Under the pieces are notes generated by a model. The model did no database searches. It worked only from the letters and a program-made list of their open reading frames with translations, and was not told the origin of the DNA. DNA of 64,000 nt from Ruegeria arenilitoris. Its GTDB lineage: Bacteria; Pseudomonadota; Alphaproteobacteria; Rhodobacterales; Rhodobacteraceae. Made by a program: the position numbers and the translations under genes. How positions within the stretch are numbered: the stretch's first letter is position 1; every line of letters starts with the position of its first letter. Positions 26,096 to 35,045 of the stretch are shown in pieces. The DNA is taken from NCBI RefSeq assembly GCF_013032855.1, contig NZ_WQDA01000003.1, positions 124,001-188,000 on the forward strand, in the 5' to 3' direction.

Positions 26096-27011
26096 GCTGT
26101 TGCAGATCGGCGGGATTACCGACCGGATGAAAGATCGGCTGTCCGCCGCATTTGATATTCGCCAGTTGGACGATTTTGATGCCGCGCGCGTCACGCATGT
26201 GGTCACGAACGGACATGACGGCGTGCCGCCCGACCTGATGGCCCAACTGACAAACCTGAAGATGATCAGCGTCTATGGGGTTGGATATGATGCGATCGAT
26301 GCAACGGCTGCTGCAGCCCGCGGAGTTGTCGTCACGCACACACCGAATGTGCTGAACAACGAGGTCGCAACCACCGCCGTTCTGCTGATGCTGACCTGCT
26401 ACCGAGAGCTTGTGCGCGACCATGAATACGTCCGGTCGGGACGATGGGAAACAGAAGGCAATGCCCCTTTGACCCGATCAGCCGACAATCAAAAGGTTGG
26501 GATTCTGGGGCTTGGTCGTATCGGCCAGGCGATTGCAGACAAACTGGCGCCGTGGTCGCCCGAAATCTCTTATCACACCCGCAGTCCCAAGGATGTGCCA
26601 TACCGGTATTTCGACAATCTGGTCGACATGGCCGAACACGTGGATGTGCTGATTTGCATAACACCGGGCGGGCCGTCGACCAACAAGCTGGTCAACGCCG
26701 AGGTGATGCGGGCGTTGGGGGGCAAGGGCACGCTGATCAATGTCAGCCGAGGGTCCGTTGTTGACGAGGCGGCTTTGATTGAAGCGCTGCAAAGCGGTGC
26801 GCTTGGCTGGGCAGGGCTGGATGTTTTCGAGGATGAACCTCGCGTTCCACAAGCGTTGCGCGAGTTGCCAAACGTGGTTCTGTTGCCGCATGCGGGCAGT
26901 GCTACTGTCGAAACGCGTGCCGCGATGGGTGATCTGACGGTCGACAATCTGTTGCAACATCTCAAGGACGGATCGGTTCTGACCGCCGTGCCAGAATGCA
27001 AAGATCTGTGA
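26088..27011 (+). CDS. D-isomer-specific 2-hydroxyacid dehydrogenase (glyoxylate/hydroxypyruvate reductase type)
   Basis: This 307-aa NAD(P)-dependent enzyme has substrate-domain motif VYGVGYDAID (about 65-75) and cofactor loop GLGRIG (about 142-147). The catalytic Arg is in NVSRGSVVDE (about 220), the Glu in DVFEDEP (about 250) and the His in LLPHAGSAT (about 270). Such enzymes interconvert glyoxylate/glycolate or hydroxypyruvate/glycerate. As the last gene of the dehydratase-SDR-FAH operon it could process the short hydroxyacid or ketoacid released by the hydrolase. It overlaps the FAH gene by 8 nt and lies 17 nt from the convergent HupE-like gene. Confidence 0.9.
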   Translation: MTELLQIGGITDRMKDRLSAAFDIRQLDDFDAARVTHVVTNGHDGVPPDLMAQLTNLKMISVYGVGYDAIDATAAAARGVVVTHTPNVLNNEVATTAVLLMLTCYRELVRDHEYVRSGRWETEGNAPLTRSADNQKVGILGLGRIGQAIADKLAPWSPEISYHTRSPKDVPYRYFDNLVDMAEHVDVLICITPGGPSTNKLVNAEVMRALGGKGTLINVSRGSVVDEAALIEALQSGALGWAGLDVFEDEPRVPQALRELPNVVLLPHAGSATVETRAAMGDLTVDNLLQHLKDGSVLTAVPECKDL

Positions 27012-27028
27012 ATTGACCGCTTGGGCGC

Positions 27029-28030
27029 TCAGAACCCGTTGACCCGCTCGATCAGCCAATAGAGCGATATGCAGCCGATGGCATAGCCTGTTACGGGGGT
27101 GGCCAAGTGGGTCACCCAACCGGCGTTCCGTGGCGCGATAAGGCGCCACATCGCAATCAGAAGCGCGAGCACTGCGATAAAGGCAAGCTGACCGGCCTCG
27201 ACGCCGATGTTGAAAGCCAGCAGCGCTGCAGGGATCTCTTGCGAAGGCAGGCCGATTTCAGCCAGAGCACCGGCAAAGCCAAGCCCATGCAGCAGGCCGA
27301 AACTGAAGCAGACGATCCACGGGTATTGCTCGGATAACCGCAGCTCGCCCTCTTTGTGCCTCAGGATTTCCAGAGCAAGGAATACGATGGACAAGGCAAT
27401 AACGGCTTCGACGGGGCCGGCGGGCACGTTGAGAAACCCAAGCGTCGCCATCGCCAGCGTCAGCGAATGCGCGACTGTGAACGCGGTTATCGCACCGACC
27501 AACCGCCATGGGTTCCGCACCAGAACAAAAAGCGCAAAAACGAACAACAGGTGGTCCCAGCCGCCCAAAATGTGTTCGAACCCAAGCAGAAAGTAGCTGC
27601 TGAAAACCGACCAGATCGTAGGCTCCGCCGGAACCATCAATTCGGCCTCATCAGGCGTAAATCTGAGCGTCACGGGTTCAGTGTTCAGCGGTCGAACGCG
27701 CAGCAAGACATCGTTCTGCTGGCGCTCCAACCCGTCTATGGCCACAACATGGCCCGCGATTTCGGCATCACATTCTGCAATCCAAGAAGACACCCAAGCC
27801 TGGTTTTCCGCTGTTGGCTCCGGGCCATTTTCCGGCGCGCAATGGTCGGGCAGAACCGCATCGATCTCCATGGGTTGTCCGTTCACGTCGGGAATACGCC
27901 AAAGGATTCTCCAGGTGCCCGGCGCCAGTTCGTTCAGGTCCAGATAGCCGGGGTCAAGCGCGTGTGCTCGGCCGAATTGCGGAACCATGCCCAGCCAGAA
28001 ACTCAGCAGAACAAAGAAGACCGTCTTCAC
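27029..28030 (-). CDS. HupE/UreJ-type membrane protein with N-terminal periplasmic domain
   Basis: This is a 333-aa membrane protein. A signal peptide (ending FGRAHA) is followed by a periplasmic domain of about 120 residues, then about seven membrane helices with FLLGFEHILGGWDHLLF, AHSLTLAMA and FGLLHGLGFAGAL. The repeated His residues are the putative metal-handling positions of the HupE/UreJ group (nickel/cobalt permease-like). The GTG at 28030 overlaps the upstream parvulin stop (GTGA) and has AGAGGG before it; longer upstream extension of the frame lacks family sequence and overlaps the parvulin gene. It is the last gene of the DUF3604-parvulin-HupE set. Its substrate is unknown. Confidence 0.85.
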   Translation of the reverse strand: MKTVFFVLLSFWLGMVPQFGRAHALDPGYLDLNELAPGTWRILWRIPDVNGQPMEIDAVLPDHCAPENGPEPTAENQAWVSSWIAECDAEIAGHVVAIDGLERQQNDVLLRVRPLNTEPVTLRFTPDEAELMVPAEPTIWSVFSSYFLLGFEHILGGWDHLLFVFALFVLVRNPWRLVGAITAFTVAHSLTLAMATLGFLNVPAGPVEAVIALSIVFLALEILRHKEGELRLSEQYPWIVCFSFGLLHGLGFAGALAEIGLPSQEIPAALLAFNIGVEAGQLAFIAVLALLIAMWRLIAPRNAGWVTHLATPVTGYAIGCISLYWLIERVNGF

Positions 28031-28857
28031 GAGCCGCCCTCTGCGGATTCGGGTGTCTCGACACGGTACTGGGCGGCGAGGCTTTCGTATTGAGCCTGCG
28101 CCAGGTCCTGAGCCGTCGCCCTGCGCCAATCGTTCAGAACGGAGTCGTAGATCTCGGCGAGCGGCGGAAGATAACCGGGCTTTGCTTCGGTCACGCGAAC
28201 AAGATGTTGCCCGTATCCCGAGTTGATCGGACCGATCCAAATCATCGGCTCGCTCCCGTCAAGCTGTGACGCAAACCCGCGACCAAAGGTTGTGTCGATT
28301 GCACCCGCGGCTGTCAGTGGCATCGACCGCGCCAGCAAGGACGAAACGCCAAGGCTGGACCAATCCGCGCCACCGTTCAGCGCCTGCAGAGTATCGTCGA
28401 CGACGTCCGGGTCTGGGGCATCACCCAGATAGATCTGATCAAACGCGATCAGGGTAGGGGTCGTGAAGCGGTCTGCGTTCTGGGCCAGATGCTCTTCTAA
28501 AACAGCCTCCTCGGGGGCGACCGAGGACGCAATTGCGGTAGTCAGAAACTCCATTTTTCGGGCAAGGCGGGCCCGGATCACCTGATCACCACGGTCCAAG
28601 CCCAGCTTTCGGGCCTCGCGCACAAGAATTTCTTCGCGGATCCAGGAATCGATCAGCGCCTGCAACTCGGCGTCGGTGGGTTGGCGTTTCCAGCTGGCCT
28701 CGAACCGTGTTCTCAAAAGCGCGATGTCGTCGCTGTCAATTGTGATCGTTTCGGCCTCTTCCGGGGGCTCGGCCTCGTCGGATACAAGATAGAACCAGCC
28801 GAAAATGGCCAGCCCGATCAGAATGAAATGGAACAGCGGTTCTTTGTAAAAGCGCAT
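28027..28857 (-). CDS. Membrane-anchored peptidyl-prolyl cis-trans isomerase (parvulin/PpiC-SurA type)
   Basis: The protein has 276 aa. One N-terminal membrane helix (FHFILIGLAIFGWFYLV) anchors a periplasmic part. An N-terminal chaperone-like helical region (about 40-130, with LIDSWIREEILVREARKLGLD typical of SurA/PpiD relatives) precedes a divergent rotamase domain (about 135-240). The rotamase motif is degraded, with APDPDVVDDTLQALNGGADWSSLG and GPINSGYGQHLVRV in place of the classical version, so chaperone activity may matter more than catalysis. It lies 149 nt after the exported DUF3604 gene and overlaps the HupE-like gene, suggesting it helps fold one of them. Confidence 0.85.
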   Translation of the reverse strand: MRFYKEPLFHFILIGLAIFGWFYLVSDEAEPPEEAETITIDSDDIALLRTRFEASWKRQPTDAELQALIDSWIREEILVREARKLGLDRGDQVIRARLARKMEFLTTAIASSVAPEEAVLEEHLAQNADRFTTPTLIAFDQIYLGDAPDPDVVDDTLQALNGGADWSSLGVSSLLARSMPLTAAGAIDTTFGRGFASQLDGSEPMIWIGPINSGYGQHLVRVTEAKPGYLPPLAEIYDSVLNDWRRATAQDLAQAQYESLAAQYRVETPESAEGGS

Positions 28858-29006
28858 GAAAGATCTGACCTGCTGGCAATTCGATACCCGATCGTTGATC
28901 CCAACGGCCCGTCATGTCAAATCGCCGATTTCAACTTGGGTGAAGATGTTGCAGCAACGACCCCGGCCCAAGGGCGCGATCCCACGCCCCCGGTTTCGGT
29001 CTTGGT

Positions 29007-30932
29007 TCATTCGCTGGCAGGCGTGTACCAGATCGGTGACGAATACGCACGTTCCTGATGGATCAACTGGGCCTCGGCCGGCAGATCGATTCCAAAACGA
29101 AGCTTGTCGTACAGCACCCAGCGCGGGGTCGGGATTTCCAGAACCCGCACGTAGTAGAATGCCCGCGCGTTGGGATCGAAGTCGGGATCCGTCCAAACGG
29201 TCACCAATTCCGATGCGCCGATCGAGTTGCTCCAGCTGGCGGTATCCAGATCGACGGTATTGCCGACTTCGGGAAGGTTGCCATTGGCATCCAGCGCACG
29301 ATCGTCGGACCAGGCCACGTTGTAGACCTTTTCCTGAAGCGCGCCGTCGGCATCCAACCAGCCCTTGACGACCTGAACTCGATCAAGGTTCGCACCGACG
29401 GGGTCACGCAGCGCGCCGATCAGGAAAGTCGGTGCGCCTTCACCCTCGGGCGGACGCAGGTCACCGCCCATCGGCACGCCTTTGGTATATCCCACATCAG
29501 CCACAAGACGCGTCAGCAGGTCGGACTCATCGAAATCCCATCCGCCGAAGAAACGAAGCCCGATGCGAGGCCCGGTCGTGGCGTATGTCTCGCGTCGCTT
29601 GAACGCGTCGAAAATGGCCGAGCGCGTATTCTCGGACGCCCAGACGGCGGTATAGCCCGATGCGACCAGCGTATGCCCCTCAAAGGCGCCCAGATCGCTT
29701 TCGACAAACGGGTGCAGAACGCGTGTGGCCGACGGCTCGGCGCTTACGGATTTGCCGAAATAGTTGTCTTCCTCGGCCGTTGCCAGCGACGTATGGCTGT
29801 CCGTCGCGCCGCCCATCCCGAACTTGTAGGGGTTCACGCCGAATTTCTCTTCAAGCATCAGCCCGCGCTTCAGCGCCTCACGCGCATATTCGCCGGCCAG
29901 CATGTCATCGGTTTTCAGCTCGGAGATATCGAGGTTCCCGACATCCCAGTTTTCATAGTCGGCAAATGGGTCGTCAGGGCTGAGATAGGGATGGGCTTCG
30001 CCGTCACCCTTGATCTGGGTGACCTCGTAATGCGGTTCCCACTTGGCGCGGTTCTGTACGTATTCCTCATCCACCTTGCCGCCGTGATAGGTGTCTTCCG
30101 TCGGGAACATCCAGCCGTTCGACAGATTGCCGTTATGCGCGAAGGCAACGGCACGGCCCCCGGTCTTGGCCTGGTACTCCTCGAGCCACTCATAAAGTGC
30201 CTTCGGATCCGTGTTCCCATAGGGCGGCTGCGTGACCGGCGGCACCATCTGCAGCGCACGGATCGGGCCATCGCGCAGCATGACGTTTCGATGCAGGTTG
30301 AATCCCTTGGGCACCGAGGTCCATTCGAAACCGATGAACGCTGTGAAATTGCCCGGGTCGTTGTGCCGTTCCGCGGCCATCACGATATGTTCCCAGGTAA
30401 ACGCAAAGGCGTCCGCTCCGGGGCTGTATGATTCAAGCAGGTCTTCCGGCAGGGTCATCTGCGAGAAATTGGAAATGATGTCGAACGCCGCTTTGGCAGC
30501 TTCGTCCCCGCCCGCAGAGTATCCTTCGTACCATTCCAGACCCTTGGGATGTGCCAAGACCCCCGGCTTTCCGGCCTGCAGGTCCGGGGCAAACCCCATC
30601 AGGTCGGTGTGATCCGTGAGAACCATCCAATCCAGTGGGCGCGCAAGCCGAACCGGTTGTCCGGTGGACGAGATGACCTGTTGGCCTTTCGCAAATCGCC
30701 AGGCGTCATCCGGCAGCAGCGTGTTCCCGAACGTTCCGGCGTCCAGTGACAACCCGGTGTGCAGGTGCGTATCCCCCCAAAGAGGGCGCTCCGGGAATGT
30801 CCGGTTGGCATAGGGCGAGAACGGACGCTCGGCAAAGGTTCCCTCTGCGGCTTCCTTGGTCGGCACAGCGTCGGCGAGAACGCCTGCCGGGCCGAGTGTC
30901 AGCAGCATTGAACAGACGTAGAGTCGCAGCAT
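29007..30932 (-). CDS. Exported DUF3604 protein (PHP-like putative metallohydrolase)
   Basis: The protein has 641 aa. The signal peptide covers about residues 1-20 ([10 protein letters not shown]). D54-x-H56-x-H58 in GDTHLHTG and D106-H107 in LTDHTD are PHP/metal-dependent phosphoesterase-like ligands. Further conserved pieces are [22 protein letters not shown] and GGATDSHTS. The family (DUF3604) is widespread in marine bacteria and has no settled function that I know of. The ATG at 30932 has GGGAGG five bases ahead; the frame is open 11 codons upstream without a good RBS. It heads a three-gene set with a membrane parvulin and a HupE-like protein. A periplasmic metal-dependent hydrolase is the best guess. 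Confidence 0.9.
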   Translation of the reverse strand: MLRLYVCSMLLTLGPAGVLADAVPTKEAAEGTFAERPFSPYANRTFPERPLWGDTHLHTGLSLDAGTFGNTLLPDDAWRFAKGQQVISSTGQPVRLARPLDWMVLTDHTDLMGFAPDLQAGKPGVLAHPKGLEWYEGYSAGGDEAAKAAFDIISNFSQMTLPEDLLESYSPGADAFAFTWEHIVMAAERHNDPGNFTAFIGFEWTSVPKGFNLHRNVMLRDGPIRALQMVPPVTQPPYGNTDPKALYEWLEEYQAKTGGRAVAFAHNGNLSNGWMFPTEDTYHGGKVDEEYVQNRAKWEPHYEVTQIKGDGEAHPYLSPDDPFADYENWDVGNLDISELKTDDMLAGEYAREALKRGLMLEEKFGVNPYKFGMGGATDSHTSLATAEEDNYFGKSVSAEPSATRVLHPFVESDLGAFEGHTLVASGYTAVWASENTRSAIFDAFKRRETYATTGPRIGLRFFGGWDFDESDLLTRLVADVGYTKGVPMGGDLRPPEGEGAPTFLIGALRDPVGANLDRVQVVKGWLDADGALQEKVYNVAWSDDRALDANGNLPEVGNTVDLDTASWSNSIGASELVTVWTDPDFDPNARAFYYVRVLEIPTPRWVLYDKLRFGIDLPAEAQLIHQERAYSSPIWYTPASE

Positions 30933-30979
30933 GAGAACCTCCCAATTCAACAGCTTCGAATTCAAAGAAACAGTTTTAT

Positions 30980-31000
30980 GTCATAACATTCTGATATGAC
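30980..31000. promoter_or_regulatory. Inverted repeat upstream of the DUF3604 operon
   Basis: The arms GTCATA and TATGAC are separated by nine AT-rich bases. It lies 48 nt upstream of the DUF3604 start in an AT-rich patch of the intergenic region, a plausible operator or promoter element. The matching regulator is unknown. Confidence 0.35.
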
Positions 31001-31126
31001 GATAGCATGCGAGTGGGGCCGACTGTCAATTCTGCCGGGTTCAGGAAGCCAGAAAACCCTGTACTCACGGAAGGGCGGGAGCTTTCGCCGCCGGTCTCTT
31101 GACGTACGATCCGAAGAGCGCCGTGA

Positions 31127-32788
31127 CTAAGGTGCGTCCGAGATTATGCGCGGTTTGGCCAGGCGGCTTTCCAGAAGATCGCCCGTCTCTTCGGCGATCG
31201 GGTAGGCCACAAAGGCCAGCGCCGCGTTGATTTGCTTCAATAGGCGCAGCGTCTCCTGGTGGATATTGGTTGTCTCGATGCTGGCCGGACCCCGACTTTG
31301 CAGGCGCTTCAGGTGTCGCTCCTGCAGGTATTGTTCTTCGATCCGGATGCGATCCTTTTCGGCCACCAATTGGCGGGCCGCCTCAGCGTCGCCGGTGGTC
31401 AGAATGCTCAGAGCCAACTGGCCGTTCGTTGTGATCTGATCGTGGAATTGTTCAATGTCGGTCAGACCTTCCTTGGAAAAGGTAATGCCCTCGTCAGCCA
31501 TTTTTTTCGCCAGCGCCACAAGGTTGACCGCGATCCGGTCGGCGGCCTCTTCAAGATTGTTGGCCATCGACACCAGCTCGAGTGTCTTTTTCTCCTGCTG
31601 AGGTGTCAGATCGCCTTCCCGCAGTCGCGACACGTAGATCTTGATGTCAAAATGCATGCGGTCGACATCGTTTTCCCGCAGTTCGATGGTGCGGGCAAGT
31701 TCGGGGTCCCAGTTCCGGAACAGGTGAATGGTTGGCACCAGCATCGCCTGAACCGTTTCAGCCATGCGCAGCAGTTCGCGCTGTGCGCAGGCCAGCGCCA
31801 GAGGCACGTGGTCCAGTGCGCTGGGGTCCAATGCGGTCACGTTGTCGGCGGTGACGCTTGAATGGCGGGGAACGAACGTGTCGGCAAACCGGATCAGCAG
31901 GTTGGTGAACGGCAGCGCTATGACCAGAAGGGCGACATTCATCGCAATGTGCAGCATCACCACCTGTTGACCGGGCGCTGTGCCAAACGCGGATATGTTC
32001 AGCACGCCGGTCAGCAGTAGGGCCAGCGCCACCAAAGTGACGCAGGCCCGAGCCACCAGGTTGGCAAGGACGACCAACTTGGCCGGGCGCTCCTGCGACC
32101 AGAGCAGGGCGAATGAGATCACGGCGCCACCGAGATTGGCACCGATGACCAGTGCGGCGGCCACCGTGCCGCCAACCAGTGCTGACGCGGCGAATGTTGC
32201 AAAGGTCAGCACTGCGGCAAGGCTGGAATGCATGAGCCACGCCAGAATTGCACCGACCACATAGGCGCTGATCAAGTCGCTTTGAAAATATGCGGCAATG
32301 CTTTGAACGATTGGGCTGGCCCCGATTGGCACTGTGGCTTCGCGGATCATTCCAAGCGACAACAGCACCAGGGCAAAACCGATGATGATGCGCCCGATCT
32401 GTTTCGTCCGCCGTCGTCCGGCTTTCAAAAACACCACGACGCCGACCAGCAATGCGAATGGCATCACGGCCTGGACGGGCAAGGTCAGCACCTTTGCCAT
32501 TAGGGCGGATCCCACCTCTGCCCCCAACAGCAGCGCAAGGGCCGAGGGTGGGGCGAGCATGCCCGATACCGCGAATCCGGCTCCGATCAATGCAACTGCA
32601 GTCGAGCTTTGCATCAGCATCGCTGCCATACCGCCGCCCAATGCAGCGGAGATTCGGTTTTCAGACAGGATTTTCAGGCCGCGTTTCAACTCGGGCAGGA
32701 ACGCTCGTTCCACTCCGGTCCGGATCAACCGGACAGACCACAAAAGCAGGGCGACGCCGGCCGCCAGATGGGTGGCCAGCACGATCAT
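31127..32788 (-). CDS. Na+/phosphate cotransporter family protein with C-terminal PhoU-like domain
   Basis: The protein has 553 aa. The N-terminal half holds two inverted Na/Pi-cotransporter repeats with the paired Gln/His-Ser-Ser motifs LMQSSTAVALIG (about residue 58) and LMHSSLAAVLT (about residue 185); the second has His in place of Gln. The C-terminal half (about 330-540) is a helical PhoU-like domain with SMANNLEEAADRIAVNL. Family members import phosphate with sodium, or act as gated regulators. It is transcribed divergently from the DeoR regulator at 32958. No pho box was identified in the gap. Confidence 0.9.
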   Translation of the reverse strand: MIVLATHLAAGVALLLWSVRLIRTGVERAFLPELKRGLKILSENRISAALGGGMAAMLMQSSTAVALIGAGFAVSGMLAPPSALALLLGAEVGSALMAKVLTLPVQAVMPFALLVGVVVFLKAGRRRTKQIGRIIIGFALVLLSLGMIREATVPIGASPIVQSIAAYFQSDLISAYVVGAILAWLMHSSLAAVLTFATFAASALVGGTVAAALVIGANLGGAVISFALLWSQERPAKLVVLANLVARACVTLVALALLLTGVLNISAFGTAPGQQVVMLHIAMNVALLVIALPFTNLLIRFADTFVPRHSSVTADNVTALDPSALDHVPLALACAQRELLRMAETVQAMLVPTIHLFRNWDPELARTIELRENDVDRMHFDIKIYVSRLREGDLTPQQEKKTLELVSMANNLEEAADRIAVNLVALAKKMADEGITFSKEGLTDIEQFHDQITTNGQLALSILTTGDAEAARQLVAEKDRIRIEEQYLQERHLKRLQSRGPASIETTNIHQETLRLLKQINAALAFVAYPIAEETGDLLESRLAKPRIISDAP

Positions 32789-32957
32789 GCGTTCAATACC
32801 TTGTTTGCGCTGCGCCGTTGCATGGCCAACATTTTGCCTTCCACAATGGGGTGAGTCCGACGATTTTCATCACCAGTTTGAGGGCAATGCAACAAAATAT
32901 TTGCAAAAATGAGGTAAACGCCACAGAAATTGAATGTCGTCTAGCCGGGGCAATAGG

Positions 32958-33791
32958 ATGTCAAAGGCCAAAACTCGTCAGAAACACAGCAAGAAAGGGC
33001 GGGATCGGCTGAAAAAGTCCGATCGTCGCCAACGTATCCTGCTTGAGCTCAAGCTGCGCCCGCACGTGCGCATCAGTGATCTGGCCCGCAGTTTCGACGT
33101 ATCCACCGAGACCGTCCGCAGGGATTTTGACGCGCTGGCCGAAGACGGCCTGATTGCGCGTGCGCACGGTGGCGCGTCGGCGCCGGTGCAAGGGCATTAT
33201 CTCAGCCTGGACGAGCGCAATGCGGCCCGGGTTGCCGAACGCGAGCGGATCGGAAACGCCGCCGCTGGCCTTGTGCGTGAAGGTGAGACGGTCATGATCG
33301 ACTCGGGCTCGACAACCGCTCAACTGGCGCGCTCATTGGCATATCGCGACATACGGTGCACTGTCATCACGAATTCTATTCCGGTGGCCGTGACACTGGG
33401 CGGCAGCGCGGCCGAGGTGATTGTTTGCCCCGGTGCTTATCTTGCCGCCGAGGCTGCCGTCGTTGGTTACGAAACGCTGGAGTTTCTGGGCCGGTTCAAC
33501 GTCGATCGCTGCATGATCGGCGCGTCGGGATTGTCCGATGATGGCCCCAGCGAGCCGATCGGTGATATCGCCGCTGTCAAACGCGCGATGCTGGGCCGTT
33601 CTGCGGAACGTCATCTTCTGCTGGATGCCCAGAAGTTCAATCAGAAGCAGTTGCACAAAGTGTGCGAACTGTCGGATTTGGACACGTTTATCGTCGACAC
33701 GGTCCCGCCAAGCCAGTTGGCTGTGGCGCTGAGCGTGGCAGATGTCGAACTGTTGATCGCCGATCCTGCGCCCGAGCAGGCTTTGGCCTGA
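32958..33791 (+). CDS. DeoR/GlpR family transcriptional regulator
   Basis: This is a 277-aa regulator with an unusually basic N-terminal leader (KAKTRQKHSKKGRDRLKKSDRRQ). An HTH of the DeoR type follows (RISDLARSFDVSTETVRRDFDALAEDGLIARAHGGA), then the sugar-phosphate isomerase-like sensor domain with DSGSTTAQLA and the conserved DGPSEPIGDIAAVKRAM and DAQKFNQ blocks. DeoR sensors bind phosphorylated sugars or glycerol-3-phosphate. The ATG at 32958 is preferred over one eight codons upstream that has no RBS. It is divergent from the Na/Pi cotransporter. A GlpR role for the glycerol importer 10 kb away is possible but unsupported by position. Confidence 0.9.
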   Translation: MSKAKTRQKHSKKGRDRLKKSDRRQRILLELKLRPHVRISDLARSFDVSTETVRRDFDALAEDGLIARAHGGASAPVQGHYLSLDERNAARVAERERIGNAAAGLVREGETVMIDSGSTTAQLARSLAYRDIRCTVITNSIPVAVTLGGSAAEVIVCPGAYLAAEAAVVGYETLEFLGRFNVDRCMIGASGLSDDGPSEPIGDIAAVKRAMLGRSAERHLLLDAQKFNQKQLHKVCELSDLDTFIVDTVPPSQLAVALSVADVELLIADPAPEQALA

Positions 33792-33892
33792 ACCGTTGAG
33801 GTCCAGCCCGGGCCGGGACCGGCAGCGCAGAGGGCCAAGGGGCGAAATTGCGGTCTAAAACCTTGGCGCTGCCTTATCCCTAAGAAGCGTAG

Positions 33893-33917
33893 TCCGGCCG
33901 GGATCATCCCGACCGGA
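33893..33917. terminator. Hairpin between convergent genes, candidate bidirectional terminator
   Basis: The arms TCCGGCCGGGAT and ATCCCGACCGGA pair with one mismatch around a single central base. The hairpin lies in the 137-nt gap between the DeoR gene and the convergent SDR gene. There is no long T run on either side, so termination strength is uncertain. Confidence 0.45.
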
Positions 33918-33928
33918 TTGCCTGGGTA

Positions 33929-34906
33929 TCAGGCCTCTTGCAGTAGCCGTTCGCTGATCTCCCACAGCTTTTCGGCTGATGCGTCATCGCAGGCATGTGC
34001 GTTGACCCCAAAATATCGGGCCGTCGGGCTGTTGGGGTCGGTCGGGGCAGCAATGTCGGCGTCCTCGCAATACACTCCTGGTTTGCCAACCAGCTTTGGC
34101 GAAGTCGCCGCCCAAACCGTCGTTGACGCGCCCTGTTCGGGCGTCTTGAAACCCTCCTTGGCCAATGCGGACGGCTCGCCATCCTCGTTCAGCCAGCCCA
34201 GCGCGATCATCTCTTCCTTCGGCAGGTGCCGTTGCAGAGGGGTGAATATCCCACCGGGATGTACCGAAAACGCCAACCCGCCGGTCTCTGCCAAACGGCG
34301 GGACAGGGTGTTGGCAAACAACGCATTTGCGGTCTTTGCTTGCCCATAGGCCTGCCATTTGTCGTAGTCCGTCTTTTCGAACTGGATATCATCCCAATGC
34401 ACGTCGCAAATCTTGTGTGCGGTCGAGGAAAGAGCAACTACCCGCGCGCCCGGCGTTTGCTCCAAAAGCGGCAGCAGCAACTTGGTCAGGGCAAAGTGGC
34501 CCATGTGGCAGATACCGAATTGGGATTCCCAACCGGGTCCAACACGGGCCTCGGGGCACGCCATGATCCCGGCGTTGTTGATCAGCAGATCCAGGTTTTG
34601 CAGGTCGCTGGATACCGTTTCGGCAAACCGTCGGACTGATCCCAGATCCGCCAGGTCCATCGGTGCGGTTCTGACATTGCCGTCCACGCTCGCCAGGCTC
34701 TCTTGCGCTTTGGTTTCCGAGCGTACGGGAACGATCACCGCGGCCCCCTTGTCGGCAAGGGCGCGGACGGTTTCGAGGCCAATGCCGCTGTAGCCACCGG
34801 TTACGATTGCGGTCTTTCCGGTCAGGTCGATATCGGCCAGCACTTCGGCCGCCGTGCTTTTTGCGTGAAATCCTGAATTTGAAGGAACTTGGTCGGAGAC
34901 TGCCAT
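33929..34906 (-). CDS. SDR family NAD(P)-dependent oxidoreductase (retinol dehydrogenase/WWOX-like)
   Basis: The protein has 325 aa. VTGGYSGIGLETVRAL is the cofactor loop, NNAGIMACPE follows strand four, and ALSSTAHKICDVHWDDIQF with YGQAKTANALFA supplies the catalytic Ser, Tyr and Lys. This longer SDR form resembles retinol dehydrogenases and light-dependent protochlorophyllide reductase relatives, often of unknown substrate in bacteria. The ATG at 34906 follows AAGGA; the frame is open ten codons further up. It lies downstream of an AraC regulator on the same strand, 139 nt away, which may control it. Confidence 0.88.
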   Translation of the reverse strand: MAVSDQVPSNSGFHAKSTAAEVLADIDLTGKTAIVTGGYSGIGLETVRALADKGAAVIVPVRSETKAQESLASVDGNVRTAPMDLADLGSVRRFAETVSSDLQNLDLLINNAGIMACPEARVGPGWESQFGICHMGHFALTKLLLPLLEQTPGARVVALSSTAHKICDVHWDDIQFEKTDYDKWQAYGQAKTANALFANTLSRRLAETGGLAFSVHPGGIFTPLQRHLPKEEMIALGWLNEDGEPSALAKEGFKTPEQGASTTVWAATSPKLVGKPGVYCEDADIAAPTDPNSPTARYFGVNAHACDDASAEKLWEISERLLQEA

Positions 34907-35045
34907 CAGGTATCCTTGCGATTTCGGGGGCAACATCGCCCGGTTGCATCATGGATGAACCTAACCTGCCCGCCTCGGGTGGAACACAGAGCTTCCTCCT
35001 CAACTCTTGCTCGATTCTCCGAAACCCAAGAGCAAAGCGTGCAGC

